Under the pieces are notes generated by a model. That model was given only the letters and a program-made list of their open reading frames with translations, was not told where the DNA came from and did no database searches. Source: Scortum barcoo (taxonomy: Eukaryota > Chordata > Actinopteri > Centrarchiformes > Terapontidae). From it: a stretch of 64,000 bases of DNA. How positions within the stretch are numbered: the stretch's first letter is position 1; every line of letters starts with the position of its first letter. The stretch lies in contig CM041553.1 of NCBI GenBank assembly GCA_023238725.1, forward strand, positions 6,843,001-6,907,000, given 5' to 3'. The position numbers and the translations under genes are program-made. Below are positions 25,654 to 40,500 of this stretch, one piece after another.

Positions 25654-27207
25654 CTGGAGGAACGTGGGAAGGAGGAAAGAGAGAGCAGGGAAGGAGTTGG
25701 ATGATGTTTGAAGAGTTGATAATCAGTGGTCAGAGATAGACAGAGATAGGGGATTGTAGAGGGGGAGAAGAGTTGAAGAGAGAAAAGGAAAAAAAGGAGA
25801 CATAAGTGCTAAAATATCAAAGCAGAGAAACGTGATTTGCTTTATTATCACCCGAAAAGCTTAAACCGGTTGCCAATTTGCGTGGATTGATTTTTACGAC
25901 TGGACTCTCAAAATCCTGCTCTTTGATGTGGTATGTCAAGCCACTGCAATGCTGACTTTTTGGAAACGGTCAGAAACACTCAGGCGCGCCCTCATTCTTT
26001 CTTCCCCTGATGATCGAGCGGGGCAGAAAGGCAGCAAACGCAGACACGACTTAAAACACTTTCCCCACCCGAGCTCCAGTGAAGCTGTAAATTCCTCACT
26101 GGTCCTCTAACTGGGGCTCCAGCCATCCTCTCTAAGCATGGCTGAGCAGACAGCAGCGCTTTTCATGCACTAGTGACAGAAAGATGCAGTCAGACACGAG
26201 GTGCTCCACCAGGCAAGGAGGTGTCCGGCCCATGCCAGCAAGCTTTGTGGTAGCAGAATGTGTTATGAAGTCATACATCTGTGGAGGATTTTATGTTTGT
26301 GTATAAAAAAGTGCAGTTGCACATGTGTCTGTGTGTGTGTGCGTGTGTGTGTGTGTGCATGCATCTGCTGCTGCCAATGCGGGTGGGAAGGCCACGTCAT
26401 AAAGCTTTACTGGCACTGCATGGAGGGAAACCTGGTGCCAGACATGGCAGTAAATTAAAGACGGGTGGATTGAACTGCTAAGGAGAAAGCACACATTACA
26501 GCACAAACACACACACAGAAAGCCAAGCACACGCAAGATTATTACATAGTGCCTATAAACTTCACTTAAGCACAAAAAAATATAACTCTATTGAACTAAT
26601 AATTTATATATTCTTACATTGAAAATATTTTCTTTATGGTGTGTGAATTAAAGGCACAATTCAAATCAAGAGAAGCCCAAACACTCAAACAGACATGACT
26701 GTATCCTGTTACCACTCCCTAAGCAATTAATATACAGTCTAACACAAGATCATAATCTAAATCTGAGGTTATTAATGTTCTCTGGTGCACTTAAAGAGAG
26801 ACTATGTCACTTTAGGTGAGCAGGGGCCTCTGTGGCCACAAGTATATATCAAACATTTACTTTCCACTTATTTCTTATTTTCATATTACTTTTCAGATTA
26901 AGAGCTTACCAACAACAACAACAACAACAACAATAAACCCCCCATATGATTACCTAATTAAGCAAGAAGCATTGGTCTACAGGAGACTAAGTAACACTGT
27001 AGAGAGCAGTTAAATCAGCTCCACCTTTACAGTACAACAATAAAATGCAGCCACACATTAGTGCATCAGTAATACAACAATACCTACAGTATTATAAAAT
27101 GACATTCTGAATGAGTAGTTATGCTTTTATTTGAGATGGTGAGGGAGGGTGGTGAGTTTATATGCAGAGGTATTTTTATAGAGAGGTGTTGCTACTTTTA
27201 CTTAAAG

Positions 27208-27253
<46 letters not shown>

Positions 27254-30200
27254 ATTTCTTGCACCTCTTTGGCAATAAATTCTACCCTCATGAAGGTTAT
27301 AATGGTCAAGTTTTGTCAAAACTGTTTTATGGAGGTGCTGATTCAACTTTATGGTCATTTTGGGATGGAGGCTGAATTGTATTGCTTTGTGGACGGGGTG
27401 TTTTTTTTTTTTGTCCATCCTGTTCTTATCAATGAATCCCCAACAAATCACAAATGAATCAACAACTGCATGTAATGAACTAGAGACTGACTATCGGACA
27501 CTGCTGATCTTAGTACTGAGCTAAAACACTGTAGGGAAGACAGTTAATGACAAAATAAAAATAATGTATTGTGGTTAAATTAGTGCCAGGCTAATTTCAT
27601 CATCCTTACTTGAACAGAAAGCCACAAGATAATTAAACCTAAACAGCCATAAACCGGAGATGAATGCTTAACTCCCACTGTCACACAGCAGACCCCCCCA
27701 CAGCCCCACTGAGACCCAGGTCCAAGACAAAGAGCCGTAACTTTATTTGTTATTTGCCTTCATCATTAAAACGGCTCAGTGAGATTATTAAACGGAGAAA
27801 GGCCCGATTATGCAGGAGCCAGTGCCTCGGCTCTTATGTGACTTTCGGAGCGGACTGGCTGCTTACGGGCGAGAACAATGCAGCCTTGCCCCTTATCCAT
27901 GCTGGCTGATTGATTTAATTGTGCCGTTGTTTTTGGAGGGCAAAGTGCGCAGTTGTTTAACACTCTGCTCAGTGTGTATGAGCAGCTCGCTGGGCTATTG
28001 AGGGTGACTTGATGACAAACAACCAGGGTCTGCAGAGGCCCAGAGGCTTGATTAGAAAGGGCATCACTGCAAATTCAAGGCTCTGTGTGTGTGTGTGTGT
28101 CTGCAGACATCTTACAGGACCTAAACCAGCAAACGTTTGCTTTACAGGGAATGCAGTGTTACTGTGATACTGTGTTGGTGCCAGCTGAAAAGAAGATACT
28201 GAAAAAGTAAACCGGGTGTAGGTTGAGCCTATCAAACATAATCACGATGTGTATTCAAGCACTGTATTTTTATTTTCAACCCACTGTGTGTGAACTGCTG
28301 ATCTATAGCAGAAAAAAAGTGGGCAGCAGTTGGTGTTATTCACAGCTGAAATAAGCCTGTCCATCACGGACTTCTTACAGTTAGTGCTCACCCCGTTGTG
28401 GCTCTGCAATAACTTAAAACAACTACTTCCTTTGTGAGACGTATAGTGTTCAATTTGTGCTCAGACTGTGTCAGACTCGGCTGAACTGTAACAACTTGTG
28501 AAGTCTTACCCTGTGGCGTGCGACAAAATATAAGATACACTCAGTGGTGGAAGATGTAAGTAACACTACTACACTGTACAAATACTCCATTACAGGTACG
28601 ATTCAAAGTAAAGTGAGTTTCATAGTGTTTTAATATTTTATGTGACATTCACTTTTAATAAGCAATATGGAGATTATTTTAGCTTTAAATCACATTAGGT
28701 CATATTATATTTTACACTGCAAATAAATAAATAAATCAACTTCTTGCTGGATAATTATTAATTATTTTTAAAGTTGAAGTTTAGTCCTAAATGTTTTCTT
28801 GAAAGAACCTGGTCAGAATATTTCCAACTTCTTTCCTACAAAATCAACTTCTTTAAAAAATGTTCCACAAATAAATGTAAGACTTTTGATGGAAGGCAGG
28901 ATAAATGGGCCCACTGCTCTCATATTAAGTAAATCACTGCAATTTTAATAAATTCATTAAACCAGTTCTTTCAAAACAGGTTGAAATCATCCCTCTGCAG
29001 CTGTTTTGTTTCTTATTTTCTGTTCAGTTTTTAATGAAATCAAACTTTTAGATCTCAAAAGGGCTAAATTGACTCAGACCAAACTGAGATTTCTGCAGCA
29101 TGCGACAAGAACAATGCCGCCTTAATTTTGTCTAGTAACTATAACTGCCAGATAAATGTAGTAAAAAGTACAATATTACAATCTAACATGCAGAGGGGCA
29201 GGAGTGTTAAGTAGCATAAAATGTAAATACTCAAGTAAAAGAATGATTGTACAGAGTGTCTGGCTTTCAGAAGGTTATATTATTACATGTCTCTGGATTG
29301 TTATTACTGATGTATTAATGTATGTGACTGTTTTTGAAGTGGAGGTAATTATATCTACTTCTTACAGTTTTGCTTCATCTGGATCATATTTTGTAAGCTG
29401 ATCGTAAGCTGGCCACACTTGACAGTGTAATGATACAAAAAACCCACAAAATACAGCCTCAGAAATTACCGACCGACTCCTCTGTGACACAGTGTCAGCA
29501 AACAGTCAATGATATAACCTTCACAGGATTTATTGCAGGCCGGATGTTTTGGTCGGCACTGTGCAGGTCTTATTTTACTCATCCAGTGCGAGGCTTCCAC
29601 CAAACCGTAGATATGCAGTGAAATGTTTGGCATTTAAAGTAACACCTTAAAGTACTTCTTTAAATGAGTGATTATGTGTTGTTAAGGGACACCACAGCGG
29701 TGCAATAAATTTAAGCAAAGCTCTTTGTACAAATAACACAATCAATAGTCATTTTGTATAATGATAAAGCTGAAACAAACGTCAGTACTCTCTCACCTTG
29801 GCGTATGGGTTGGTGCTTATTATAGGCCAACGGGGCGACGAGGAAGTGCATCTCGGCCACGGGGCTCCAGTGGTGCAGGATGCGGATGCTCCACACGCCA
29901 GGCCTCAGAGGCTGGTTGAGCGGCGGGCGGTAGTGGGTGAACTCTGCACTCGCGTCGATCAGAATGTCATAGGTGGCCGCGATGACGTTGGTGGGGTCGA
30001 TCCACACGACCGTGACGGTGACGTTGGGACCCTTGCTCCACCTCTGCATGCCCACCGTCTCGTCCATGGGGCCCATCAGGCCGCCGAAGTTTCGGAACAT
30101 GCGCTCTTTGGCGTCCCACTCTGTGCCAATCTGAAATGAGAGGGAGAGGAAATAGGAAGACAAGTGTGAGTGACAGAATGAGGTAAGAAGAAAGACAAGG

Positions 30201-30660
30201 AGGGAAGCCGAAAGAACAAGAGATGAGGGTATATAAATTCACCCCCGCTGTTGCACAGAGATCATAAATAAGTAACATACTGCCTGCCCGCATCACAAAT
30301 TTGACCATACTATTACAATAACTGATATCTGCACTGAATTATCATGGGAAATAATCTGTAGCATGCATTTTTCATCAAACAGCAGTACACTCCAGCCCAA
30401 CCCTCCGCACAGGCGTTATATAATGTTATAATGCGCTGAAGCTGACAAGCCTGATTGTTTCGTCCTGCATGTTCGAGTCTATTTGTCCACAGCTGCTGGT
30501 TCTGAGTGCCTGAGTATATCTCTGACAAGGAATATGAGAGGCAGGCTTAGGAAGGCGCATGACTAGACCCCAACCACATCCCCTTTGGGATGAAGATCAA
30601 ATGCATCCCTGTTTGCTCTCTGAACACATTTCAGAGAGAGAGACAGAGACAGACAGAGAG

Positions 30661-30700
<40 letters not shown>

Positions 30701-33700
30701 GAGAGAGAGAGAGAGAGAGAGAGAGGAGAAAGGCGATGAAAAGCAGCATCCAGTGTGAGCAGTATTTAACCTAAACAGAAACTCCACTGGAGGAGATTAC
30801 AACCTGACATCAATGGAAAAAATAAAAAAAACACTATACATACGGACATTATGTGCAGACACAGAGACCACAGCCTTTTGACGGGAACAAAGGGAGTGTA
30901 GAGAGCAAACTTCCATAGAAATGAGGTTTTAGTGCTTCAACAAAGGCAGAGAAGGCTGCTTTCTCTGCCACAATTTTGAGATAAATAAACTGAATATAAA
31001 AACATACCAGATAAAACCAAAGTCAAATATATCTTTGGTGAATTATGAGACATACAGTGCCTCTGGCTGCAGAACATGGGACTAGCTGCCAGCCTGCCGC
31101 ACACTGGAGGACTGCCACTGAAACAATGAGCCAAATGAAGATTATTACGTCCCATAAGCTTATATAATCAACATTTAGTGTACACTTGTTTGCATGTTTC
31201 TTTGTTTGACTGAACTGAGATTTAAAGGTTGCTTCTTTTGAACTTTCTGATCTGACAACAGACGACTGATTCTGTCACTCGAGAGGGGATTCTCGAATTG
31301 AGCAGAAATAAAGCACAATGAGAGGCAACAGAGGGGGAACAAATGACGAGAGCGGGAAGAATACGTAAGCACAGCTAATTGCCTTTAATGTCCTCGCTGC
31401 GGTCAATCCTGTAACTGAAGAGGTGTGATCTGTGTGTGTGTGTGTTGGATCATCGCAGAGCTTGCAGAGCCGTGCGGTATGCAAAATGAGAGACGTGGAG
31501 CGATCGAGATTGATGGGGATGAGATGGGAGATGGGGTGATAGAGAGGAGAGGCAACACGCTTGCACACACACACACACACACACACTGACAGTGAAATAT
31601 GTCTGGGGTGTTGAGGGGAAATCTGAGAGGGATGGCGGCTTTAGGAAGCGCTCATCCTTACAATGGTAGCTGATTAACACAGCCTCACCCTGCTGGACGA
31701 TCAATGGCTGACTGGAACTGACTCTGTATTGCATCCTTTGAGGATTGAGATTGCGACGTACAGTATAAATAGACATTACTTGCATAAATGAGACTTTGTG
31801 TGTGTGCCTCGGCCATCCGTAAACGACACCTCACTTTCATCTCAATTATTGGACTGACCTCTGCCATTTCTGCCCCCTGGACCTTGGCTCTTTTCTCTTC
31901 AAATTACTAATCAACTCTCTTGTCTTGGCACCTCTGTAGCTCATTACGTTATTCAAGGCTGCCTCGCTGGAACACACTGCCTCCCCCGATTGATTGGCAG
32001 CACTCGCGTTCTAAGCCCCAGAAAAGAAATGAAGGCAGTATTGACAGAGGAATCTCACTGTAATCCACTGGGAGAGAGTCTGCAGAAGGCCGAGTAAAGT
32101 TAGAGTTGTGAGAGGGAGATTCTGACAATGTTCACATGCCGTGGGTGGGAGGGGACCCCCCGAGACTCGCTCCTGGTTCTTGCCCGTAGTTTATTCGGCA
32201 ACAAACATCAACTAAGTGCAGCATAAATTATGCACAACTGGTGCAGCCATCCAAGTTCCACTTTTTTCGAGCGATTTCAGGCCAGACGAGTGGGCAGCTT
32301 CCCTGCTTCACTCCAGGCTTCTTGCTCTCTGCAACAACATACACACACATATGGTACAAACTGTACACACAGGCTAATAAGGTGCATGTGCTATTTGTTG
32401 ACTGGCTATTGACCTCATGACCAGAGTTCAGTCCCCTGGTTAGCACAGAGATACTGGGCAGAAGGATTCCTGCCACAAAAAGTGCACCTACTGTATTTAT
32501 TGCGGAAAGTTTGAGGTCCTCGTGCCCACACAAATACACGCCGTTGTTTTTCACGTAAGCTGAAAGTTTGCTTTCATGTGACTTTTTAACGACATTCACA
32601 AAGTTTTAAATAATGCATTTATTCGTGTGTGTGTCTGAGGGTAACAGACGAAGGCACCGGTAGCAAGAAAGTCTTTCTTCCAGTATGAAAGTAGGTCAAA
32701 CAGGGATTAACTTCTGGCCTATTTCAGCCTCAGCATCTAGCTTACGGTGACCTCCACACTCACCCTGTCCCTTGCTGCTCCAACCAATAAGCTTAGGCTT
32801 AAGACCAATGCCCAATCAAGCCTTACAACTGCTCACCAAGACGGAGGCTTGTGACCTTCTCTCACTTAAAGATGTACTTAGAGGACCAAGCTTTTGTGGA
32901 ACTAATGCTGATCCGGCAACCTCATTGTGACATCTACCCCCTTTTTTTAAATCACTCCACTGGTCTGTTTACTCACGTGTTCAACTCTAAAATCGAATTG
33001 TTCAGATTTTCCATTTTAAACCAGTAATTAGTAAAAACTATTGTTCGTTTCAGCAGATTCAATCCTCATGATCCTCTGCTGTTAACCAGACCAAAGGAGG
33101 GAAAATGCAACTTGTACGTTACATGTTATATTTCTTACCACATGTCTCATCATTCATGTCAATTACTCATATTATTTTTTTTCATCCTCTGCTCAATCCC
33201 CCGCCCGCCTTAATAGGAGACATAAAATGTTGCCATCATCTCATAATCCACCTCTATTCCATTTCTTCCTTCCCAACCCTGCAAACCTTTGCTCCACGTC
33301 ACCGGCTTGCCGGCACCCACAGTCTAACACCTCCATTACAGATTACATTACAAACAGACAGGTCAATTTAATCAGGCAGCAGCATGGACAGTCCCAGTCT
33401 ACATCTGGCCCTGCTTAAAACCATAGGGCATGAATGCCCCCAGAGGCTCCATTCAGAGGCTTATTAGTGGCACTTTTTGTGGGGGTAATCAAACACAGGT
33501 GTTCACCAGCAGCACCAGAGGACTCCCCTGGGGCAGCGTTTACAATACTGAGGGACTATGGGTATGATGGCAGGATGCTTGTTAATAAAGATGCACTGCA
33601 GAGAGACGTATGAGGAAGGAAGGGTGAAGAACAGAGAGCAGGACATCTCCTGTTGTAAAGATGCAAGCTGACAGTTGTGTGATGCATTCTCTGCTGGGAG

Positions 33701-34469
33701 AAGTGTATGTCCCAAAGTGTCTGTTTGTTTATGCTGTTGATACAAATACCTCACCTAGTTAGCATGTTTGCCTGCAGCCTGATATGTACTTGACGTGTAC
33801 CTGATCATGCAGAACTACTTTCGAAATAGAATAAAAATAAGATGAGTGATGCACTGGCCACTCTGAGCAAGTAATATTTCCTGTCTTTGAAACTGTATTC
33901 CAAACAGCAACGTTTGCAGCGACTGCAGATGAGACAGAAAGAAGTCACATCAAAATCCACCTCCACAAATAAAAAAAACCCCAAGAAATAAAAAAACAAG
34001 TGTCCATCTCTCCCGAATATGTCTCTTTAGAAGAGAATATTACTGTGTATCATGTTAACAGCATGCTTATATAATTGCACATTGATTATATTATATAATA
34101 TTATATAATATAAATATCATAATATCAAAATCCACATGAGTTGCCTCTGACTTTGGAGATTTCTTGGTAAATTAAATGATTATTCTTAATTAAAATACAG
34201 GCCAGATCTGACCCATGGGATGACTTTTTGTGTACCTTTCTCTCTTTAAAGGTTGGAAAAAATTACAGGAACACCTGACTATATCCTATACTTGGAGTCT
34301 TGTAGCATCTTTCTGAACTCATTAAGTTACATTTAGTCTTTTACTTTTAGTACATTTTGAGACTGCGTCAGACAAATTGATGGCACTCTGTGTTACACTG
34401 GATTACTTTACATCATAATGAGCTCCTATTGCTTTGTTACCCCCTGTCTATCCTCTACCACCATATGTA

Positions 34470-34520
<51 letters not shown>

Positions 34521-37500
34521 GGTAAAACATGGGCTAAGCTATCAATCAAAGTCAGTCATTCTACTGAGTAAGATTTGTCCAACAAAAGGTAATATACCTC
34601 TCAATGTCAAGTCTGACTTGAGGTGAAATACTAATTTTAACTGTGTGGGCTGTAAGTGGTCCCACACTAAATCATGCAGTAAAAAGGCCTATAAAGGCAG
34701 CTGGGAGGCGGCAGTAGAGGAGTGAAAAGAAAGACATATCTGTCTTCCTTTATATCTAAAGGAGGACAGGGAACACATTGTTAAGCCAACCATATGGTTT
34801 ATCTAGCAAACTCCAGCGTATAGCTTTAGTATAATGGGTCGTATCTGCTAAGTTGACAAAAAGCACGGAGCTACTGCTGCGATGCCGCCACGTCTTATTT
34901 AAGCTCTTTCTGCTCTCCTTTTGAATGACAGATGGACAAACTGACTGACTGACAGCCACTGCACAGTGCCAGACAGTGAATACTTTCTCGAGCTGAGCAT
35001 CCAGATAAAAGCCACAGCTCACATCACTCCTCTGTCACTCACAGTTTCATAGGCTCGACACACAAGCAGGGCTTAGTGAGAGGGAGCGGCCGTCTGGATC
35101 CTTTTTTTAATTTCACTCTCAGATGGCCCAGAAGAGGTCTGACGGGGGGTCAAGGTGTGTCAGATGTGCGAGTGTGGTCCGCAGGCACAAACAAAGCAAG
35201 CAAACTAATTCACAAGTTTGTCTGCATTTGTGCCCCGGCGAGCAGCGTGTGATAAACCAGAGAAAAAAAGGTCAATTTACATACACTCAGTTAATTTTGT
35301 CTCTTTTTAAAAAGACACTCTGTAGCTGTCACATCACAGTCGCGCTGCTGTGTCCTAAACAGGCGTCGTGGTAAACAGAAACACAGATTAACATAACAAG
35401 ACAATCAGGGGAAGCATTCCAGTGTGAAGGTGAGAAGACGTTCCATTAGGAAACAACAAATAAGCAGCACATGGAGCGCTCATCCCTATGAACTTGGATG
35501 AATTCAATCAATTTACATTTTACAAGGCCATTACAGGCAGCCGTTTAATTGTGTGGTGATGCGCCGCTATGAGTTTTAGCAAGGTCGCCATAGTGATGAA
35601 TATAAGGTCACCATGGCAATGAGCTGTATATCTCACCTCTAATTATATCCACCACATAGGAAAAACTACGTGGTGCTTAGGGTTTTAATGGAACTCATTT
35701 CCTGACACTGGCAATGGCTGACTGATTTTTTTGTGACTCATGCCAAACAAGCGACTTAAATGTGAATTAAAAAACGAACGCCACACTGCGCACGCCAACA
35801 TGCTGACTCACCTCTGCGAACTGCAACCTGCTGAATGTGCTGCTGGGAGGGGTGGTCAGCTTGAAGTTCTTCTTGGGCGCCACCCAGGTCTCCATGGTCT
35901 CCAGCTTGCTCGTCGCCAGATTGGTGGCGTGGTGCTTGACCAGGTAGCCCTGGAACTGGTCTGACTGGAAGTAGAGATGGACCGACACCGGGTGGCCCAT
36001 GGGGAAGTACCTGGCAGAGTGGCGAGAAAGCAAGAATCCATTAGCAAACCCGATACCTGCTGACCTACCTGCTGTGCCGCTTTTCAGGGCCAACAGCGTA
36101 AGAGGAGATGAGTATCTAGATTCATCTGGATAACGTCAGCGAGGGACTGGCCTCGGACACGCTAATGTATGCTTGCAGTGAAGATTAGCGGGGAGTCAAT
36201 GTGCTCTGTGATTGTGTGACATGGCGGACATTAATTTAGTGACTTTAAACAGAAAACCATTTGTCCACAGACATGTCAACCTTGCTGATAATTCCCATTA
36301 AGCATGATTGTTGGTTGCCATGCCCACGCTTGTATGTGACTATTACAGTATATCAAAGGCAGGTAATGGACTTGTGGACAGTAAGTAAATAACGTGCTTC
36401 TTGTATGCTAATTATTGCTTTTCAACGTGCGGGCAGCTTCATCATGTGCTCTCTGGTTCTGAAGTGGAAGGGGTGGTTAAAGGAGGCATGTGACAGCCGA
36501 GACCGCAGCACCCCGCTGGATACAGAAAATTACAGAATAGTCATGGGCTGTATTGGCAGCAGATTCAGATTAGTCAGAGCTCTGAACACACACGGACAAA
36601 TCCAACTAAACACATTACAAGTCTGCAGAACAAAGTTGAACTGGCTCATCCAGTCAGCTGAGGCCAAACAAAGGTCTTGCCCCTCTGATTAGTCTGTTGT
36701 TTTGTTTGTGTGTCGCCTCGTGTCGCCTCGTAACAACCCCCCCTGCCTGTACCCCCTTGCCCCCCGCCCCAGGGCAGCCAGGCCAAGTGACTTCTGGAAA
36801 AACAAAAAAGGGTCCAGGGTGGGCACTGCTGGGGAACGCTGCGCAGCTGCTCTCTGCACACGTCCTGACTCCTTCTCGCCCAGATTTCTCATCCCTCATC
36901 TCTTCTGCTTCCTCGAATTCCTCTTTATTTCCCCTCTTTTGGTGCGCACACACAGACACACACAGATTAACACACAGACGCTGTTCCTCCCTGCTCCCCA
37001 GTGCCCATGGCCTCATCAGTATTCAACTAAAGGACCAGGAGTCAACCCGTCCCGGTAAATGCTACCCTGACAAGCAGAACAGCAAATATTTACACCCACA
37101 AGGATAGCAGTGCACACTCCCTCCTCTCCTGCTCCCTCTCCCTGGGTCTTTCTCCCTTTCTCCTCTACTCTGTTTTCCCTTCCCCTCTTTGCTCCTCTCC
37201 TCTCCCCTCTTCTCCTTCTTTCACCCTGTTTTCTGCACCTTGTCCCTTGGCTCTCACTCCCCCAGCCCCCCACCGCCACTCCACCCTGCCTTTCCCAAAA
37301 GAGACGTGGCTGCCAGTGTGCGAGGCAGCGAGAAGGGGTCGGGCGTAGCCTGCACAGAAGCTCCATTCAGGCTTTTTACTCCACAGTCTCTCCAGTCGAG
37401 TCACAGCGGGCTGCTAAAAGAGCCAAATCCCTCGCTGTGGCCTTTTTCCTCTCTCTTGCTCCGGTCTCGCGCTGCGGCGGACCCATCCATCTGTTGGTAG

Positions 37501-40500
37501 CATATCTGAATCTTACACGCACGCAAAATATGTGGCCACACATGCACCATATGTGGCTGTGCTTGAGACTTCAGACAAGGACTCAAACAAGACATGAACT
37601 GCCAAAGAGAGGACTCATCTGTTGTTGCTTACTTTAGGCTTTGAGGGCAAAACCTTGATAGTTTTTAATTACCTGGCTTGATCAGCAAAATTCCAGATCA
37701 ATAAAACAGAAATAAGACAGGCCATGCCAGGCAAGCCTTGTGGGTCAGGCCACACATGCACACACACAAACTGTGAATTTAATTATTAAGCGTATAAACC
37801 AGAGTGTGGCTGAATTAAAAGAGAATCACAAGGCTCATTATATGTTTTATTTCTCCTTTTTGTTCGGCTCGATCTGAACACCGCCTCACTGCAGCTGTGA
37901 CTCATTGTAGCTCATATTATTTATGTAAGAGTTCCTGATTTTTGTTCATGCACTTCATAAACTTGTATCATATACTTATCTTGCTATACACTGAACATTA
38001 TAAGAAATTGCGTTTTGTCTGTGCGTTACACAAAGAGTTTCATATATATATATACAAAAAGATTGTATTATTTATGGGTTCTACCCGATACACTGCTGTG
38101 ATCAGTTTAAGAGAGCACACATCAAAGACCAGACAGGAGTGGCAGACTGTGTGTTACATTATGACATCTTATTAGGCTTGAAAAATGTGGATTACAATAT
38201 CATATGACAGCATATGTAACACAACATAACATTATGTTGGATTAGCCACAGTTTGTGCCTCTCACGTGTTACCATTACACTCCAGTCACAGAGCTTAACG
38301 CATGTTGGAGAGGTCTGAAAAACCCACAAGGTTGTTTCATTACACTTAATGCTGCTCTGACAGTATTTCCAAAATCCTCAAAGACTCTTCTAGCCGTCTT
38401 AAAAAAAAAATATTCACTTGCAGGTTAAAACGAGAGATACGAAAGATTTTTAATCTTTTTCTCAAGTTGCGAAAGGCGTAGATGACTGTGCTCTTTGGTA
38501 AAGCACAATCAAAATATAAATTAAAAATATTTGTATAGACAAAATACATTTTTGCCATTATAACTGGTATAATTTTAAATTATGGTGCACACTGTACAAA
38601 CAGAGCAGAGATGCATCATTTCCAGCAACTATCTTTGGGTGGATTACAAAAAAGAGGCGCAGCTGGTTAAAAATATGTGTTTCAGGTTACTGTAAACCCT
38701 GTGTACCAGTGAGCAATATCTGTATATGACATATTCTCCTGTGTTCATTTGCATTCCAGAAAGGTGGGCACACAGCACCAAAATCATTCTTTTAATTATG
38801 AACCCACCCTCTCATCTGTGTTCAATTAGCTCCATCCCAAATAAAACGCAATGACAGAATTTGGACTCAGCTGAATGTAACTTCACCATTAAAACAGCTT
38901 TGCCAGCATTCAGACTTGATCCTGACTTTGTGTACTTTGTGTGCAGTTTGTGTACAAAGACTTCAGACTTAACCCCAAAAGGTTCACAAATGAAGTGACG
39001 CATTCATCTGCGTGCATTTGCATTATATATGTATGCACGGATACAATGACTGGATCGCTCCTGGGTTGATGCAGAGGAACTCGGATGCACCTAAAAACTT
39101 GCAAACACACACACATACGGCCACACTTCAGTTTGTGTGTACATGTTAATAGGGAGCAATGCATACACATGTAACCACACACCAGCAGGGTCACTTGCCT
39201 GCAGTTTAGTTTACTTACAGTACTCTGTATAACACACACATGCAGACATTTATAGTAGTTCTGTCTATTTCCTGCTGTTTGACCTTTGGCCTCTCTGCTA
39301 AAATTGTTTTACATGTAAATGTTAATGAAGGAAATGCTTTTTCTCACAGACTCTCTTCCTGGCAATGACAGACACACGCCCCCCCCGCACTCTCTGTTGT
39401 ACATGCAAATACACACACACAGACACACATACAAATGCATGATGTAACCACCTTTTCTTTGGTCTGCTCTCTCTCTTTTCACAGATGCAGCTTATGAGTA
39501 GAAACAGCTGCAGCCAATAGCTGGTTTTGAGGTTTGACAGATGGAAACATGCTTCCTTTTCCTGCTCGGCTTTACCCGCAGGACATCCAGAACACACAGG
39601 CAGAACACCCACAATGCAGCACGGCGAGGTGGGGTTAGCGGGGAGGAGGGTGTTGCCATTGGTCGCCACGCTGTACAGCAGAGCCTACGAGGAGCAAACC
39701 ATCTAGGCCGACACGAGGCGATCGAAGCACTTGAAGATGCTATCAGTCAGTTTACCTGATGATGTTTGAAACTTTACCCTGAGTGGAACAATGAGTAGTG
39801 GCGGCTTGGATGACTACCAACAAAAACTACGGCCTATCCGATCACAGTGTGCCTCTATGTATTAAAACAACTGCTTTCCTTCGTGCTGTGCTCCATTTAG
39901 TTTCCGTTATCCCGTCTCATGCGGGGAGAAGTCATCTTAATGTTTGTCGATGCCATTAAGATGAACATGAAGATGTCATCTTAATGTCTGCTGCTATTGT
40001 AGGTGTCGCGTTTGTTTGCTTTATCCTTTGTTTCCAGGTAAGGCGCTTTTTATGAGATGCATGGGGCTTTCTGTCACACGTACACAAATTAGCAATTTAC
40101 ACCTCTGCTCTCTGGTTTGAGTCAGCACATTTACTTTGTCACTGTTTTTTTTTTTAGCGCTTTGTGTTTGTGCAAATAAACTAAAGGAAAGTTAACCTAA
40201 AGTGCTCCTACGCCAGATGCTCCTGAAAACATATGCTGAAGAAAAACCTTTACTGAAGTACACAAAGCTGAAATGTTCCGTTTGGCCATTGAATATGAAA
40301 GTGTGGTTTTCCCTTTTCATTTAAACCACATACTGTATGTTAACAGGACTGGAATTCATACATTTCCACTAATAACACACTGGCCTGAGGGGACAGCTTT
40401 CAGTGCTATGACCCATATAGGATCATTATCTCTGGGATAAACTGACAGTGTCATATCATGTTACAAAATGAATAGCATTACCCCGAGTTCCCAGCTGCTG

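Larger units (their letters stand above)
25654..29796 (-). other. xylt1: xylt1 intron 11
   Basis: This last intron, 4.1 kb, starts gtgaga and ends gttcctccag. It contains GT, AAC and AG microsatellites and a non-repetitive stretch at 27,730-27,990 that may be conserved non-coding DNA. Confidence 0.9.
30131..35811 (-). other. xylt1: xylt1 intron 10
   Basis: This intron of 5.7 kb starts gtgagt and ends ctcatttcag. It holds a long (AG)n block (30,632-30,728), a GT/TA microsatellite (34,465-34,515) and two RFX-like sites within a calm stretch at 35,560-35,720. No other gene is visible. Confidence 0.9.

Noticed and set aside
29798..30139. Plus-strand open frame over xylt1 exon 11
   Set aside because: Antisense shadow of the exon; the peptide resembles no known family.
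34078..34125. AT-rich palindromic stretch as a replication or matrix attachment site
   Set aside because: Simple TATAAT repetition explains it; nothing further supports a function.
37110..37637. 175-residue open frame on the plus strand in intron 9
   Set aside because: It is driven by a CT-rich tract, rich in P, S, L and F, with overlapping long frames on both strands and no family resemblance.
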